Shown here: positions 1-9,699 of the stretch, one piece after another
Layout: every line of letters starts with the position of its first letter
How positions within the stretch are numbered: the first letter of the stretch is position 1
DNA from: Billgrantia azerbaijanica
Lineage (GTDB): Bacteria; Pseudomonadota; Gammaproteobacteria; Pseudomonadales; Halomonadaceae
DNA length: 64,000 bases
Direction: 5' to 3'
Assembly (NCBI GenBank): GCA_004551485.1
Contig: SBLD01000004.1
Span: 186,001-250,000, forward strand
Program-made: the position numbers and the translations under genes
The notes under the pieces: generated by a model
Database searches by the model: none
Told to the model about the DNA's origin: nothing
Seen by the model: only the letters and a program-made list of their open reading frames with translations

Positions 1-1
1 G

Positions 2-937
2 CTGGGGCTGTGGGCCGCGATGGCCCTGGTCCTGGTGGCTCTCGCCCTGCTGGGCTATCGCGGTGCGGCACTCGCCGGACAGCTGGGGCTCATGACCCTG
101 CTCATGACCTGGTGGTTTCGCCTGACGCCCACGCATGATCGCCCCTGGGCCGACGATGTGGCACACCTGGCGACCGGCCGGGTCGAGGGAGAGCGGGTGA
201 CGCTCGACCATGTGCGCTGCTTCGCGTGGCAGACGCGCGAGCGCGCCGCGGTGCGCTGGGAGCCGCGTCACTATGACCTGGCACGGCTCGACTCGGTGGA
301 CCTCATCATTTCCAACTGGGGGCGGCCAGGAATCGCCCATGTGATGGTCTCTTTCGGCTTCGGCGGCGAGACGTTCGTGGTCTTTTCGGTGGAGGTGCGC
401 CGCCAGAAGGGCGAGCGCTTTTCCGAGTTCGGCGGCTTCTTCCGCCAGTACGAACTCGCCATCGTCGCCGCCGACGAACGCGATGCGGTGCGCCTGCGCA
501 GCAACGTGCGCGGCGAGACGGTGTGGCTCTACCGGCTCGACATGTCGCGTCACGCCATTCGCTCGCTGCTGCTGGCCTACGTCGCGGAGGCCAACCGGCT
601 GGCACGCACGCCGCGTTTCTACAACACCATCACCGGCAATTGCACCACCCTGGTATTCGCCATGGCGCGCCGGCTGGGTGCCGTGCTGCCGCTGGATCAT
701 CGTCTGCTGCTCACCGGCAGGCTGCCCGAGTATGCCTACCGGGTCGGCGGGCTCTGGCCGGGCCATGCCCTGGACGAGTTGACCCGGCGGGGCAACATCG
801 TCGCGCGGGCCCGGGCGGCAGACGACGACCCGGCGTTCTCGCAGCGTATCCGCGAGGGGGTGCCTGGCTGGGAGGGAGTGGTCGCGGGTGGGGAAGCCGA
901 AGCGTTGCCGTCGGTGAGCCAGCAGGATGAACGCTGA
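2..937 (+). CDS. DUF4105 (Lnb N-terminal type) membrane protein, 5' partial
   Basis: The reading frame is open to the left edge, so the true start is probably outside the window; the first ATG inside is at 20. The N-terminus is hydrophobic (two candidate membrane segments before about residue 38), followed by a soluble domain. The block [19 protein letters not shown] is typical of the DUF4105 family, a papain-like fold in which the Cys of the N-C-[TA] motif is the presumed nucleophile. The function of this family in proteobacteria is not settled; an envelope-located peptidase or amidase-like role is inference. A strong hairpin begins 11 bases after the stop. Confidence 0.7.
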   Translation: MGLWAAMALVLVALALLGYRGAALAGQLGLMTLLMTWWFRLTPTHDRPWADDVAHLATGRVEGERVTLDHVRCFAWQTRERAAVRWEPRHYDLARLDSVDLIISNWGRPGIAHVMVSFGFGGETFVVFSVEVRRQKGERFSEFGGFFRQYELAIVAADERDAVRLRSNVRGETVWLYRLDMSRHAIRSLLLAYVAEANRLARTPRFYNTITGNCTTLVFAMARRLGAVLPLDHRLLLTGRLPEYAYRVGGLWPGHALDELTRRGNIVARARAADDDPAFSQRIREGVPGWEGVVAGGEAEALPSVSQQDER

Positions 938-947
938 AACAGAAGAA

Positions 948-972
948 CGCCACGAGGCAACCCCTCGTGGCG
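948..972. terminator. Hairpin after the DUF4105 gene
   Basis: A perfect 10-bp inverted repeat (CGCCACGAGG / CCTCGTGGCG) with a 5-nt loop lies just past the stop codon at 937. No T-run follows on either strand, so it may be a stabilising or Rho-assisted 3' end rather than a classical intrinsic terminator. Confidence 0.5.
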
Positions 973-1159
973 CGACGCCTCCCTGAGCATCGTCCCGATG
1001 CCGTATCCCTGCCGAGCTCCTTGCCCGCCTGCGTCCGTGTCCTGTGGTGCGGCAGTGTCCCTTGCCTGTCCTGCTGGAGGACATGACCGTTATCGCCGTT
1101 TGGCATGACAACTGCGTGACATGACGATGAAGAAGCGGTGACAACGGCCCGATTTCAGG

Positions 1160-1894
1160 TTAGTCGTCGTGGCGACCGGGTTCCAGTGCCCGAAGCAGGC
1201 CGCGCAGCAGCGAAAGTTCCTTGCGGCTGGGTTGGGCGCGGGCGAACAGCGCCTGGAGCTGTGCTTCGGTGCGGGCGTGGGGCTGGGTGAGAAAGCCGCT
1301 CGCGGCCATCACTCGCGCCAGGTGTGCGTGGAAGTGATCGAGCTGCTCGCGGGTGGGGGCGCGTTCGCCGGTCGGGCGCGGGGCACGGTAGTCGCTGGCC
1401 GGGCGCCGGCGCCACGCCTTGAACGTCTCGTAGGCGAGCACCTGCACGGCCTGGGACAGGTTGAGGATGCCGTAGTCGGGATTGGCGGGAATGCTCACCT
1501 GGTGGGTGCAGCGGCGGATCTCGTCGTTGGTGAGGCCGAAGCGCTCGCGGCCGAACACCAGCGCCACGGGATCGTCCTCGGCGCGCTCGACCACGGCCCG
1601 GGCCATCGCCTCGGGCTCATCGAAGTGGGGCAGGGGGAGACTTCTCAGCCGCGCGCTCGCGCCCACCACCTGCACGCAGTCGCCGACGGCATCGGCCAGC
1701 GATGCCACCGTCCGGGCGCGTTCGACGATGTCCTCGGCGCCGGCGGCCAGGCGCGAGGCCTCCGGATCGGGAAACCGGCGGGGATTGACCAGCACCAGGT
1801 TGGTGAGGCCCATGGTCTTCATGGCCCGCGCCGAGGCGCCGATGTTGCCGGGGTGGTAGGTCTGGACGAGGACGATGTGGATATTGTGGAGCAT
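1160..1894 (-). CDS. trmJ: tRNA (cytidine/uridine-32-2'-O-)-methyltransferase TrmJ
   Basis: SPOUT-class (TrmH group 1) RNA methyltransferase of 244 aa. It methylates the 2'-O of nucleotide 32 in the tRNA anticodon loop using S-adenosylmethionine. The three family motifs are present: an N-terminal block VQTYHPGNIGASARAMK, the central LVFGRERFGLTNDE, and the C-terminal IPANPDYGILNLSQAV that forms the knotted SAM site. The frame is open 29 codons further upstream, but homologues start at MLHNIHIVLVQT, so the ATG at 1894 is preferred; there is no strong ribosome site for either. It is the last gene of its strand before the groESL block, from which it is separated by a repeat and the groEL terminator. 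Confidence 0.88.
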   Translation of the reverse strand: MLHNIHIVLVQTYHPGNIGASARAMKTMGLTNLVLVNPRRFPDPEASRLAAGAEDIVERARTVASLADAVGDCVQVVGASARLRSLPLPHFDEPEAMARAVVERAEDDPVALVFGRERFGLTNDEIRRCTHQVSIPANPDYGILNLSQAVQVLAYETFKAWRRRPASDYRAPRPTGERAPTREQLDHFHAHLARVMAASGFLTQPHARTEAQLQALFARAQPSRKELSLLRGLLRALEPGRHDD

Positions 1895-1947
1895 GTGGCG
1901 ATTGCAGGTGGAGTGGGGCCTGTATTCTAGCGGCAGGACGGAAAACT

Positions 1948-2034
1948 GTAAGCCGTAAGCTGTAAGAGTCCCTTGGCTCAAGATATTCGCCCAAGCTGTG
2001 GTCCGATCAAGTTGTCTTACAGCTTAAGGCTTAT
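1948..2034. repeat. Imperfect inverted repeat (REP-like)
   Basis: The arm at 1948-1967 (core AAGCCGTAAGCTGTAAG) is the near reverse complement of 2015-2034 (core CTTACAGCTTAAGGCTT), 18 of 20 positions matching, with about 47 bases between. The left arm is itself built of tandem GTAAGC-like units. It sits upstream of trmJ and downstream of groEL. The layout resembles small intergenic palindromic elements; no copy elsewhere in the window was noticed. Confidence 0.5.
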
Positions 2035-2041
2035 GGCATAA

Positions 2042-2078
2042 AGCAAAAGAAACCCCCGCCGGTTTCCCGACGGGGGTT
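2042..2078 (-). terminator. Rho-independent terminator of groESL
   Basis: On the minus strand, AACCCCCG and CGGGGGTT (2071-2078 with 2051-2058) form a GC-rich stem with an inner CCG/CGG extension, followed by the T-rich run TCTTTTGCTT. It lies 34 bases after the groEL stop. Confidence 0.85.
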
Positions 2079-2111
2079 CGATCAGGCCGGAGCCTGGGGG
2101 CGAGGGGGCGA

Positions 2112-3818
<1,707 letters not shown>

Positions 3819-4112
3819 TTAGCCTTCGACGACGGCGAGGATGTCGGACTCACTCATGATCAGGACTTCTTCGCCATCGATCTTCTGCTTCTCGACGCCG
3901 AAGCCTTCCTTGAAGATCACGGTGTCGCCGACCTTGACGTCCAGGGGACGCACATCGCCGCTATCGAGAATCCGGCCGTTACCGACGGCGAGGACTTCGC
4001 CTCGGGTCGGTTTTTCCTGGGCATTGCCCGGGAGCACGATGCCGCCAGCGGTTTTCTGCTCTTCTTCCACGCGACGGACGACGACGCGATCGTGCAAGGG
4101 ACGGATGTTCAT
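3819..4112 (-). CDS. groES: Co-chaperonin GroES (Hsp10)
   Basis: 97 aa, full length for the family. It caps the GroEL ring. The N-terminus [21 protein letters not shown], the mobile-loop segment [15 protein letters not shown] and the C-terminal strand ending DILAVVEG are canonical. First gene of the groESL operon, with a leader of roughly 145 nt after the heat-shock promoter at 4266-4295. Confidence 0.98.
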   Translation of the reverse strand: MNIRPLHDRVVVRRVEEEQKTAGGIVLPGNAQEKPTRGEVLAVGNGRILDSGDVRPLDVKVGDTVIFKEGFGVEKQKIDGEEVLIMSESDILAVVEG

Positions 4113-4265
4113 TGCTCACGTTCTCCTGATGGTTTGCTGTGCCGGGCAGCGGCCCGGCGGTTCATCATCACCCTTCCCGGGGTTCCGCGGAAGGTGGAGG
4201 CGAAGGTCGCCTTCCTTGTCGAAAGTGTCGAGCCGTCTCGACACCGAAGCCTGTTGCTGAGCGTG

Positions 4266-4295
4266 AAATGGGGACGGGCCAACCCCTTTCAAGGG
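4266..4295 (-). promoter_or_regulatory. Sigma-32 (RpoH) heat-shock promoter of groESL
   Basis: Read on the minus strand: CCCTTGAAA (4295-4287), a 13-nt spacer, then CCCCATTT (4273-4266). This matches the RpoH consensus -35 CTTGAAA and -10 CCCCATnT with an accepted spacing. The predicted start of transcription is near 4258. Confidence 0.85.
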
Positions 4296-4336
4296 GCGAT
4301 GCCGAAAAAAATTGCACCGCGCCCTTCAGGCCTTCC

Positions 4337-4867
4337 TCACCGGCGACGCGGCTCGTCACGGCTAATGAAGTCGCCTTCCAGCGGCCGGTCGTGATCCTGG
4401 GCGCCGCTGGCATGACGCCGCTCCCCCTGTTCGGGGTGCTCCCACCCGCTTCGCGTCTGCTCCCAGCCGTGCTCGCTTCCCGCGCGGGCGGAGGTGCGCG
4501 CATAGGCCATGCCGCGTACGCCGAGGTTGGCGCGGGCCAGTAGCCGCCCCATCAACTGCCGGGCACCGGGGATGACGCACATGAACCCCACGGCGTCGGA
4601 GAGAAAGCCCGGCGCCATCAGCAGGGCACCGCCGAAGATCAGCGCGGCGCCGGTGAGCAGCTCGCCGGAAGGCAGCTCGCCCCGCTCCAGGCGCTGCCGG
4701 GCACGGGCCAGGGTGGCGGTACCCTCCCGGCGGACCAGGTGCAGGCCGATGAAACCGGTGGCCAGGATCATGGCCAGGGTGGTGAGCAGGCCGATCTGGC
4801 CGCCCACCGAGAAGAGGACGACGAAGTCGAGCAGGGCGAAAAGGGTAAAGACGAGCAGGAAAGGCAT
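4337..4867 (-). CDS. fxsA: FxsA family membrane protein
   Basis: 176 aa inner-membrane protein. The FxsA domain fills the first 120 residues: MPFLLVFTLFALLDFVVLF, a Gly-containing second segment, GTATLARARQRL, and the GALLMAPGFLSDAVGF block characteristic of the family. FxsA overproduction in E. coli relieves F-plasmid exclusion of phage T7; the normal role is unknown. The C-terminal 55 residues are polar and variable. A longer frame starts at 4894, but the ATG at 4867 has a GGAG ribosome site six bases upstream and matches family starts. It lies upstream of groES on the same strand, a common neighbourhood for fxsA in gammaproteobacteria. Confidence 0.88.
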   Translation of the reverse strand: MPFLLVFTLFALLDFVVLFSVGGQIGLLTTLAMILATGFIGLHLVRREGTATLARARQRLERGELPSGELLTGAALIFGGALLMAPGFLSDAVGFMCVIPGARQLMGRLLARANLGVRGMAYARTSARAGSEHGWEQTRSGWEHPEQGERRHASGAQDHDRPLEGDFISRDEPRRR

Positions 4868-5108
4868 GTCGGCTCCAGACTGTCGGTTTGTCACGAAATG
4901 GGGGTGGCTGTCGGAAATTCAAGGCGATGGCCAGGTGTCGGGCCTACGTTCGTTCATGACGAATGATGCAGCGCACAATAAATGGTAGTCTCTCTCAAGC
5001 TCGTCGACCGTTCGGCCGATTGACTTCATGACATGGGCCTCAGCCATCGACGCTGCTGCCAATGGCTTACATAACTTATTGATGCTCTGGAATTGGGGGA
5101 AACCAACC

Positions 5109-5870
5109 ATGCAACTCGACAATCGCGTGATTGCCATCACCGGTGGGGCCCGTGGCCTCGGCTTCGCCATGGCCCGGCGCCTGGGCGGTCAGGGCGCCAG
5201 ACTGGCGCTGCTCGACGTGGACAGCGCGGCGCTGGACCGGGCGGTCTCCGCGCTGCACGGGGACGGCATCGAGTCGGGGGCCTTCGTCGTCGACGTGGCC
5301 GACGAGGCCTCGGTGGCCGAGGCCTTCGGCGATATCGCCGCCCGGCTGGGGCCGGTCAGCGGGCTGGTCAACAATGCCGGCATCCTGCGTGACGCGCTAC
5401 TCGTCAAGGCGCGCGACGGTCGGGTGGAGAAGCGGATGTCGCTTGAGCAGTGGCAGCAGGTGCTCGACGTCAACCTCACCGGCGTCTTCCTGTGCGGGCG
5501 CGAGGCGGCCACGCAGATGGTCGAGGCGGGCCATGAGGGGGTGATCGTCAACATCTCCAGCATCTCGCGGGCCGGCAACATGGGGCAGAGCAACTATGCC
5601 GCCGCCAAGGCGGCCGTGGCGTCGCTGACCACCACCTGGGCGAAGGAACTGGCGCGCCATGGCATTCGCGTGGGGGCCGTGGCGCCGGGCTTCATCGAGA
5701 CCGACATGACCGCCTCGATGCGCGAGGACATGCTCGACAAGCTCACCGCCGGGGTGCCGCTGAAGCGTCTGGGCCAGCCGGAGCACATCGCCGGCAGCGT
5801 GGCGTTCATCTTCGAGAACGATTACTTCACCGGGCGAGTGATCGAGTGCGACGGCGGCCTGCGCCTGTAG
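5109..5870 (+). CDS. Short-chain dehydrogenase/reductase, FabG-like
   Basis: 253 aa Rossmann-fold SDR. The cofactor motif TGGARGLG (near residue 11), the NNAG motif, and the catalytic Ser (NISSISRAG) and Tyr-x3-Lys (NYAAAKAA) are all present, as is the typical C-terminal IECDGGLRL. This is the classical SDR arrangement of 3-oxoacyl-ACP reductases, but the gene stands alone, away from fatty-acid synthesis genes, so the substrate is open. The frame is open to 5028, but the MQLDNRV start at 5109 fits the fold and follows a G-rich ribosome site (GGGGGAAA). A very strong hairpin follows at 5898. Confidence 0.85.
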   Translation: MQLDNRVIAITGGARGLGFAMARRLGGQGARLALLDVDSAALDRAVSALHGDGIESGAFVVDVADEASVAEAFGDIAARLGPVSGLVNNAGILRDALLVKARDGRVEKRMSLEQWQQVLDVNLTGVFLCGREAATQMVEAGHEGVIVNISSISRAGNMGQSNYAAAKAAVASLTTTWAKELARHGIRVGAVAPGFIETDMTASMREDMLDKLTAGVPLKRLGQPEHIAGSVAFIFENDYFTGRVIECDGGLRL

Positions 5871-5897
5871 CGCCACGCCTGCCGCCGCTTACGCAAC

Positions 5898-5935
5898 GAC
5901 ACGCCGCCGGCTGCCAGGGCAGCCGGCGGCGTGTC
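5898..5935. terminator. Bidirectional terminator hairpin
   Basis: An 18-bp perfect inverted repeat with only AG between the arms (5898-5915 and 5918-5935), placed between the convergent SDR gene and the ComEA-like gene. It can serve both; T-runs are weak on each side. Confidence 0.7.
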
Positions 5936-5969
5936 CCGTTCTGCGAGGTCTGGCCCGCCAGGATCCGCC

Positions 5970-6266
5970 TCAGAACGCGACCTGGTCGGCGAGCCCCTCG
6001 ACGGTGGCGGGGCCGATGCCGCTGACCCGGGTCAGGTCCTCGGCGTTCTCGAAGGCGCCGTTGGCCTCGCGCTCCTCGATGATCGCCGCGGCGCGGCTCG
6101 GGCCAATACCCGGCAGTTCCGCCAGCAGCTCCGCGTTGGCCGTGTTGACGTTGATCGGTGCCAGCTCCTGGGCCAGGACCAGCGGCGAGAGCGCCAGCAA
6201 GGCGCTGAGCAGCACGCCCCGTGACAGGCCGCGTACCTTTTCCGTCATGGCGGTGATTCCCTTCAT
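5970..6266 (-). CDS. ComEA-like helix-hairpin-helix protein, secreted
   Basis: 98 aa with a signal peptide (hydrophobic stretch VLLSALLALSPLVLA) followed by a single ComEA-type domain of two helix-hairpin-helix motifs: INVNTANAELLAELPGIGPSRAAAII and EDLTRVSGIGPATVEGL. ComEA-type proteins bind DNA in the periplasm and take part in natural transformation. In many proteobacteria such small proteins occur singly, so transformation is only a possibility here. Start chosen at 6266, four bases after an AGGAGG ribosome site. It is convergent with the SDR gene. Confidence 0.85.
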   Translation of the reverse strand: MKGITAMTEKVRGLSRGVLLSALLALSPLVLAQELAPINVNTANAELLAELPGIGPSRAAAIIEEREANGAFENAEDLTRVSGIGPATVEGLADQVAF

Positions 6267-6434
6267 GATGCCTCCTGAGTGTGTCTGTGGTCATGGGGTG
6301 ACACCGGCGCCGTGTCCCCTCTCACGCTAGTGGGGGCAGGGCAGCCGTGGGGTCATCACAGGGCTTGTCGGTCTGTCAGCGATCGCTGATCTTCCGGGGA
6401 GAGATCGGCCGTTGATGGTGGCGTCTTATGACAC

Positions 6435-6465
6435 GACCCGGCCAGGCATTACGCCCAGCCGGGTC
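6435..6465 (-). terminator. Candidate terminator of phhAB
   Basis: GACCCGGC (6435-6442) pairs with GCCGGGTC (6458-6465), and an inner GGC/GCC step extends the stem. It lies about 50 bases after the phhB stop. No T-run is visible, so confidence is moderate. Confidence 0.45.
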
Positions 6466-6515
6466 TGCTGTCGTCCAGGGTGCGTCTGGCACTCGAGGCA
6501 AGGAAGAGCCCCGGA

Positions 6516-6854
6516 TCAGTGGGCGGCCTCGTCGGTGCGTGCCGCCATCACGAAGTCGTTCGCGTGCAGTCCCTTGATCTTGTGGGACCACCAGGTGACG
6601 GTCACCTTGCCCCACTCGGTCAGCAGCGCCGGGTGGTGTCCAGCTTCCTCGGCCAGCTCGCCCACGCGGTTGGTGAAGTCGAGCGCCTGCCGGAAGTTGC
6701 GGAACTTGAAGGCGCGCTCGAGCTGGGGGATGCCGTCGCGCTCGACGATCTCCCAGTCGGGAATGTCGCGGCGGTAGGTGGCGATCTCCTCCTCGGTCAT
6801 GCGCGGGGCGTCGGGGGTGCAGGCGACGCACTGCTGCTGGGAAAGTTGACTCAT
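6516..6854 (-). CDS. phhB: Pterin-4a-carbinolamine dehydratase PhhB
   Basis: 112 aa. It dehydrates 4a-hydroxytetrahydrobiopterin produced by phenylalanine hydroxylase, so the pterin cofactor can be recycled. Family motifs: [19 protein letters not shown], the [14 protein letters not shown] block carrying the catalytic His pair, and [18 protein letters not shown]. The ATG at 6854 follows AGGAG six bases away; the extra ten codons upstream in frame lack a ribosome site. It lies 45 bases downstream of phhA in one operon. Confidence 0.95.
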   Translation of the reverse strand: MSQLSQQQCVACTPDAPRMTEEEIATYRRDIPDWEIVERDGIPQLERAFKFRNFRQALDFTNRVGELAEEAGHHPALLTEWGKVTVTWWSHKIKGLHANDFVMAARTDEAAH

Positions 6855-6899
6855 GGTGTCTCCTTGTCGTCGGGGAAACGTCATATCGTGGGCGGGCGT

Positions 6900-7739
6900 T
6901 CAGGCGCTGGCCTGGGCGCTGTTCGACGCCGGGGTGAAACGCGGGGCGTGCAACCCCAGTGCCATGGCCCGGTGCACCAGGCCCATGATGTCCTGCCGGG
7001 AAAGGTCGTGCAGGGTCGCGAGATCGTCAAGCACGTAGTAGAGCGGTTGCAGGATGTCGATGCGGTAGGGAGTGCGCAGCGCCTCGATGGGATCGAAGGG
7101 CAGGTGCTCGGGGGTGTCCGACAGGGCGTGCAGCGTCTCCTTCGGCGAGGAGATGATGCCACCGCCGTAGATGCGCCGGCCCCGGGGGGTGTCCACCAGG
7201 CCGAACTCCACGGTGAGCCAGTAGAGCCGTGCCAGGTAGACGCGCTCCTTCGGCGAGGCGGTCAGCCCCAGTCGCCCGTAGGTGGCGGTGAACTCGGCGA
7301 AGGCCGGGTTGGTGAGCATCGGGCAGTGGCCGAAGATCTCGTGGAAGATGTCCGGCTCCTTGAGGTAGTCCAGCTCCTCCGGCGCGCGGAGGAAGGTGGC
7401 TACCGGGAAGCGCCGGCTCGAGAGCAGTTCGAAGAAGGTGTCGAAGGGGATCAGCGCCGGGACCTGGGCGGTCTCCCAGCCTGTGGTGGCCCTGAGCACG
7501 CGGTCGATGTCGGCGAGCTGGGGTACGCGGTCGTGCGGCAGCGCCAGCCGCTCGAGACCCTCGAGGTACTCCTGGCAGACACGCCCCTCGATCACGCCGA
7601 GCTGGCGCTGCATCAGGGTCTGCCAGGTGGCGTTGTCCTCGTCGGGCCAGTCGATGTAGCCGTGCTCGTCGGGCAGGCGCGCCCGGTAGCCGGTCTTGCT
7701 GGCGACGTCGCTCAGGCGGGCATTCGATGTCGTCATCAT
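6900..7739 (-). CDS. phhA: Phenylalanine-4-hydroxylase PhhA
   Basis: 279 aa, single-domain bacterial aromatic amino acid hydroxylase. It uses O2 and a tetrahydropterin to convert L-phenylalanine to L-tyrosine. The iron ligands are visible as the two His of HEIFGHCPML and the Glu of YWLTVEFGLV. The start at 7739 has a GGGAG ribosome site; a longer frame to 7805 is unlikely. First gene of phhAB and divergent from the TyrR-type regulator, with two TyrR-box-like operators in the gap. This suggests induction by aromatic amino acids. Confidence 0.96.
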   Translation of the reverse strand: MMTTSNARLSDVASKTGYRARLPDEHGYIDWPDEDNATWQTLMQRQLGVIEGRVCQEYLEGLERLALPHDRVPQLADIDRVLRATTGWETAQVPALIPFDTFFELLSSRRFPVATFLRAPEELDYLKEPDIFHEIFGHCPMLTNPAFAEFTATYGRLGLTASPKERVYLARLYWLTVEFGLVDTPRGRRIYGGGIISSPKETLHALSDTPEHLPFDPIEALRTPYRIDILQPLYYVLDDLATLHDLSRQDIMGLVHRAMALGLHAPRFTPASNSAQASA

Positions 7740-7858
7740 GGTGGGCTCCCGTGCAGTTGGGCATGGGCATGCGTCGGGGGATGCCATCGAGTCTAGGCAG
7801 CCCACGGCCTGGCTGGCGCCCTCCTTGCCGCAGGGCCAGGCGCGGGCGAGGCCGAAAG

Positions 7859-7876
7859 TGTCACGTTTTCGTTACG
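7859..7876. promoter_or_regulatory. TyrR/PhhR box A (phhA-phhR)
   Basis: The 18-mer TGTCACGTTTTCGTTACG fits the TyrR-box pattern (TGTAAA-N6-TTTACA, with the G at position 2 and C at position 17 retained). It is nearly identical to the 18-mer at 26965-26982 in front of hpd: 16 of 18 positions match. Confidence 0.6.
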
Positions 7877-7941
7877 AGTGCCGGTGTGAGCAGGTGCCCG
7901 GGGAGCGGGGAGGGTCGTTCAGGCGCTTGTGAAGGGGTGGC

Positions 7942-7959
7942 TGTCACGATATGTTGACA
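7942..7959. promoter_or_regulatory. TyrR/PhhR box B (phhA-phhR)
   Basis: TGTCACGATATGTTGACA, inside the palindrome CTGTCA-N8-TGACAG (7941-7960). It matches the site at 27037-27054 before hpd at 16 of 18 positions. It overlaps the first in-frame ATG of the regulator gene (7951), which argues that translation of the regulator begins later, at 8044. Confidence 0.7.
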
Positions 7960-8043
7960 GACGAGTCACGACGGCTTGACGGAATGTTTTCCAGCCGGCG
8001 TGCGATGACACCCCCGCCCCGACGACCCTGGCCAAGCCCTTCG

Positions 8044-9606
8044 ATGAGACTGAGATTCCACTGCCAGAACCGTATCGGAATTTTGCGCGACATCGTCTCG
8101 CCCTTCGTCGATTATGGCCTCAACGTGGCCCGCGGCGAGGTGGGTGGCGAGCACGGCAACGCCATCTACCTGCATGTGCCCCACCTCCTCAACGCCCAAC
8201 TGGCCACCCTCAAGCCGGTGCTCGAGGCGGTGCCGGGCGTGTTCGGCGTGCGCCGGGTGAGCCTGATGCCGAGCGAGCGGCGCCACCTCGAGCTGGATGC
8301 GCTGCTCTCCTCACTGACCGACCCGGTGATGTCCATCGACATGGAGGGCCACATCGTGGCCGCCAACCGCGCTGCGGGTCAGCTGCTCGGGGTGCGCATC
8401 GACGAGGTGCCGGGGCTCTCCCTCGACCGCCACCTCCCGGATCTCGACCTGCCGGCGCTGATCCGGCGCAACAACGCCCGCGTCAACGGCCTGCGCATCA
8501 AGCTGCGCGGGGCGACCTTCCTGGCCGACATCGCGCCGCTGCATCGCGAGCACCACGACGACGTGGCCTCGCTCGCCGGTGCCGTGGTGACCCTGCACAG
8601 TGCCGACCGCATCGGCGAGCGCATCTACCATGTGCAGCGCCAGGAGCTGCGCGGCTTCGAGGCGATCTTCCAGGCGAGCCCGCGGCTTGCCGAGCTGATC
8701 CACGAGGCGCGGCGCATGGCGCCGCTCGATGCACCGTTGCTGATCCAGGGTGAGACCGGCACCGGCAAGGAGCTGCTGGCGCGTGCCTGCCACGCGGCGA
8801 GCGCCCGCGGCCAGGCGCCCTTCATGGCGCTCAACTGCGCCGGGCTGCCGGAATCCATGGCCGAGACGGAGCTCTTCGGCTACGCGCCGGGCGCCTTCGA
8901 GGGCGCGCGCCCCGAGGGCAAGCTGGGGCTGCTCGAGCTCACCGCCGGCGGCACCATCTTCCTCGACGAGGTGGGGGAGATGAGCCCGCGATTGCAGGTC
9001 AAGCTGCTGCGCTTCCTGCAGGACGGCGGTTTCCGCCGCGTGGGCAGCGACGAGGAGACCTACCTCGATGTGCGGGTGATCTGCGCCACCCAGCAGGACC
9101 TGCCGCGGCTGTGTGCCGAGGGGCTCTTTCGCCAGGACCTCTATCACCGCCTCAACGTGCTGTCGCTGGCCGTGCCGCCGCTGCGCGACTGCCTGGACGG
9201 CATCGAGGCGCTGGCCGCCCATTTCATCGACCGCGCCGCGCGGCAGATCGGCTGCCCCCTGCCGCGCCTCTCGCCGGCGGCGCTGGCGCGGCTGGCCAGC
9301 TACCACTGGCCGGGCAATGTGCGCCAGCTCGAGAACGTGCTCTTCCAGGCGGTGTCGCTATGCGAGACGGGCACCATCGAGCCCGCCCACCTGCGCCTGC
9401 CGGACGTGGGGCGCGACCCGGGGTTGTCGGGCCTGGGCCTGGATGGCAGCCTGGCCGATATCCTCGGCGAGGCGGAGCGGCGCGTGTTGGCCGCGCTCTA
9501 TCCCGATTATCCCTCCAGCCGCCTGCTCGCCCGGCGGCTGGGGGTCTCGCACACCACCATCGCCAACAAGCTGCGTCGCCACGGCATCGGCGGCGAGGAG
9601 CGCTGA
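8044..9606 (+). CDS. phhR: TyrR/PhhR-type aromatic amino acid regulator
   Basis: 520 aa enhancer-binding-protein-like regulator. Domains in order: ACT ligand domain (1-75), PAS (about 82-190), AAA+ ATPase (about 205-440, Walker A GETGTGKE at 236-243, Walker B region IFLDEVGEM), and a C-terminal Fis-type helix-turn-helix (RLLARRLGVSHTTIANKLRR). The sigma-54 contact loop, normally GAFTGA, reads GAFEGA (283-288). Such a change suggests it does not activate sigma-54 polymerase and instead works with sigma-70, as TyrR does. The start at 8044 matches TyrR N-termini; an upstream ATG at 7951 lies inside an operator. It is divergent from phhAB and probably controls that operon, itself and hpd. Confidence 0.9.
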   Translation: MRLRFHCQNRIGILRDIVSPFVDYGLNVARGEVGGEHGNAIYLHVPHLLNAQLATLKPVLEAVPGVFGVRRVSLMPSERRHLELDALLSSLTDPVMSIDMEGHIVAANRAAGQLLGVRIDEVPGLSLDRHLPDLDLPALIRRNNARVNGLRIKLRGATFLADIAPLHREHHDDVASLAGAVVTLHSADRIGERIYHVQRQELRGFEAIFQASPRLAELIHEARRMAPLDAPLLIQGETGTGKELLARACHAASARGQAPFMALNCAGLPESMAETELFGYAPGAFEGARPEGKLGLLELTAGGTIFLDEVGEMSPRLQVKLLRFLQDGGFRRVGSDEETYLDVRVICATQQDLPRLCAEGLFRQDLYHRLNVLSLAVPPLRDCLDGIEALAAHFIDRAARQIGCPLPRLSPAALARLASYHWPGNVRQLENVLFQAVSLCETGTIEPAHLRLPDVGRDPGLSGLGLDGSLADILGEAERRVLAALYPDYPSSRLLARRLGVSHTTIANKLRRHGIGGEER

Positions 9607-9699
9607 CGCCCTGGGAGTGATGCCGCATTCACTGCTGGCACTGCCGATCTGGCCTAGTATGGGATAGGCGCACGGCCACCGGCGAGGGTAGCGACCTTG

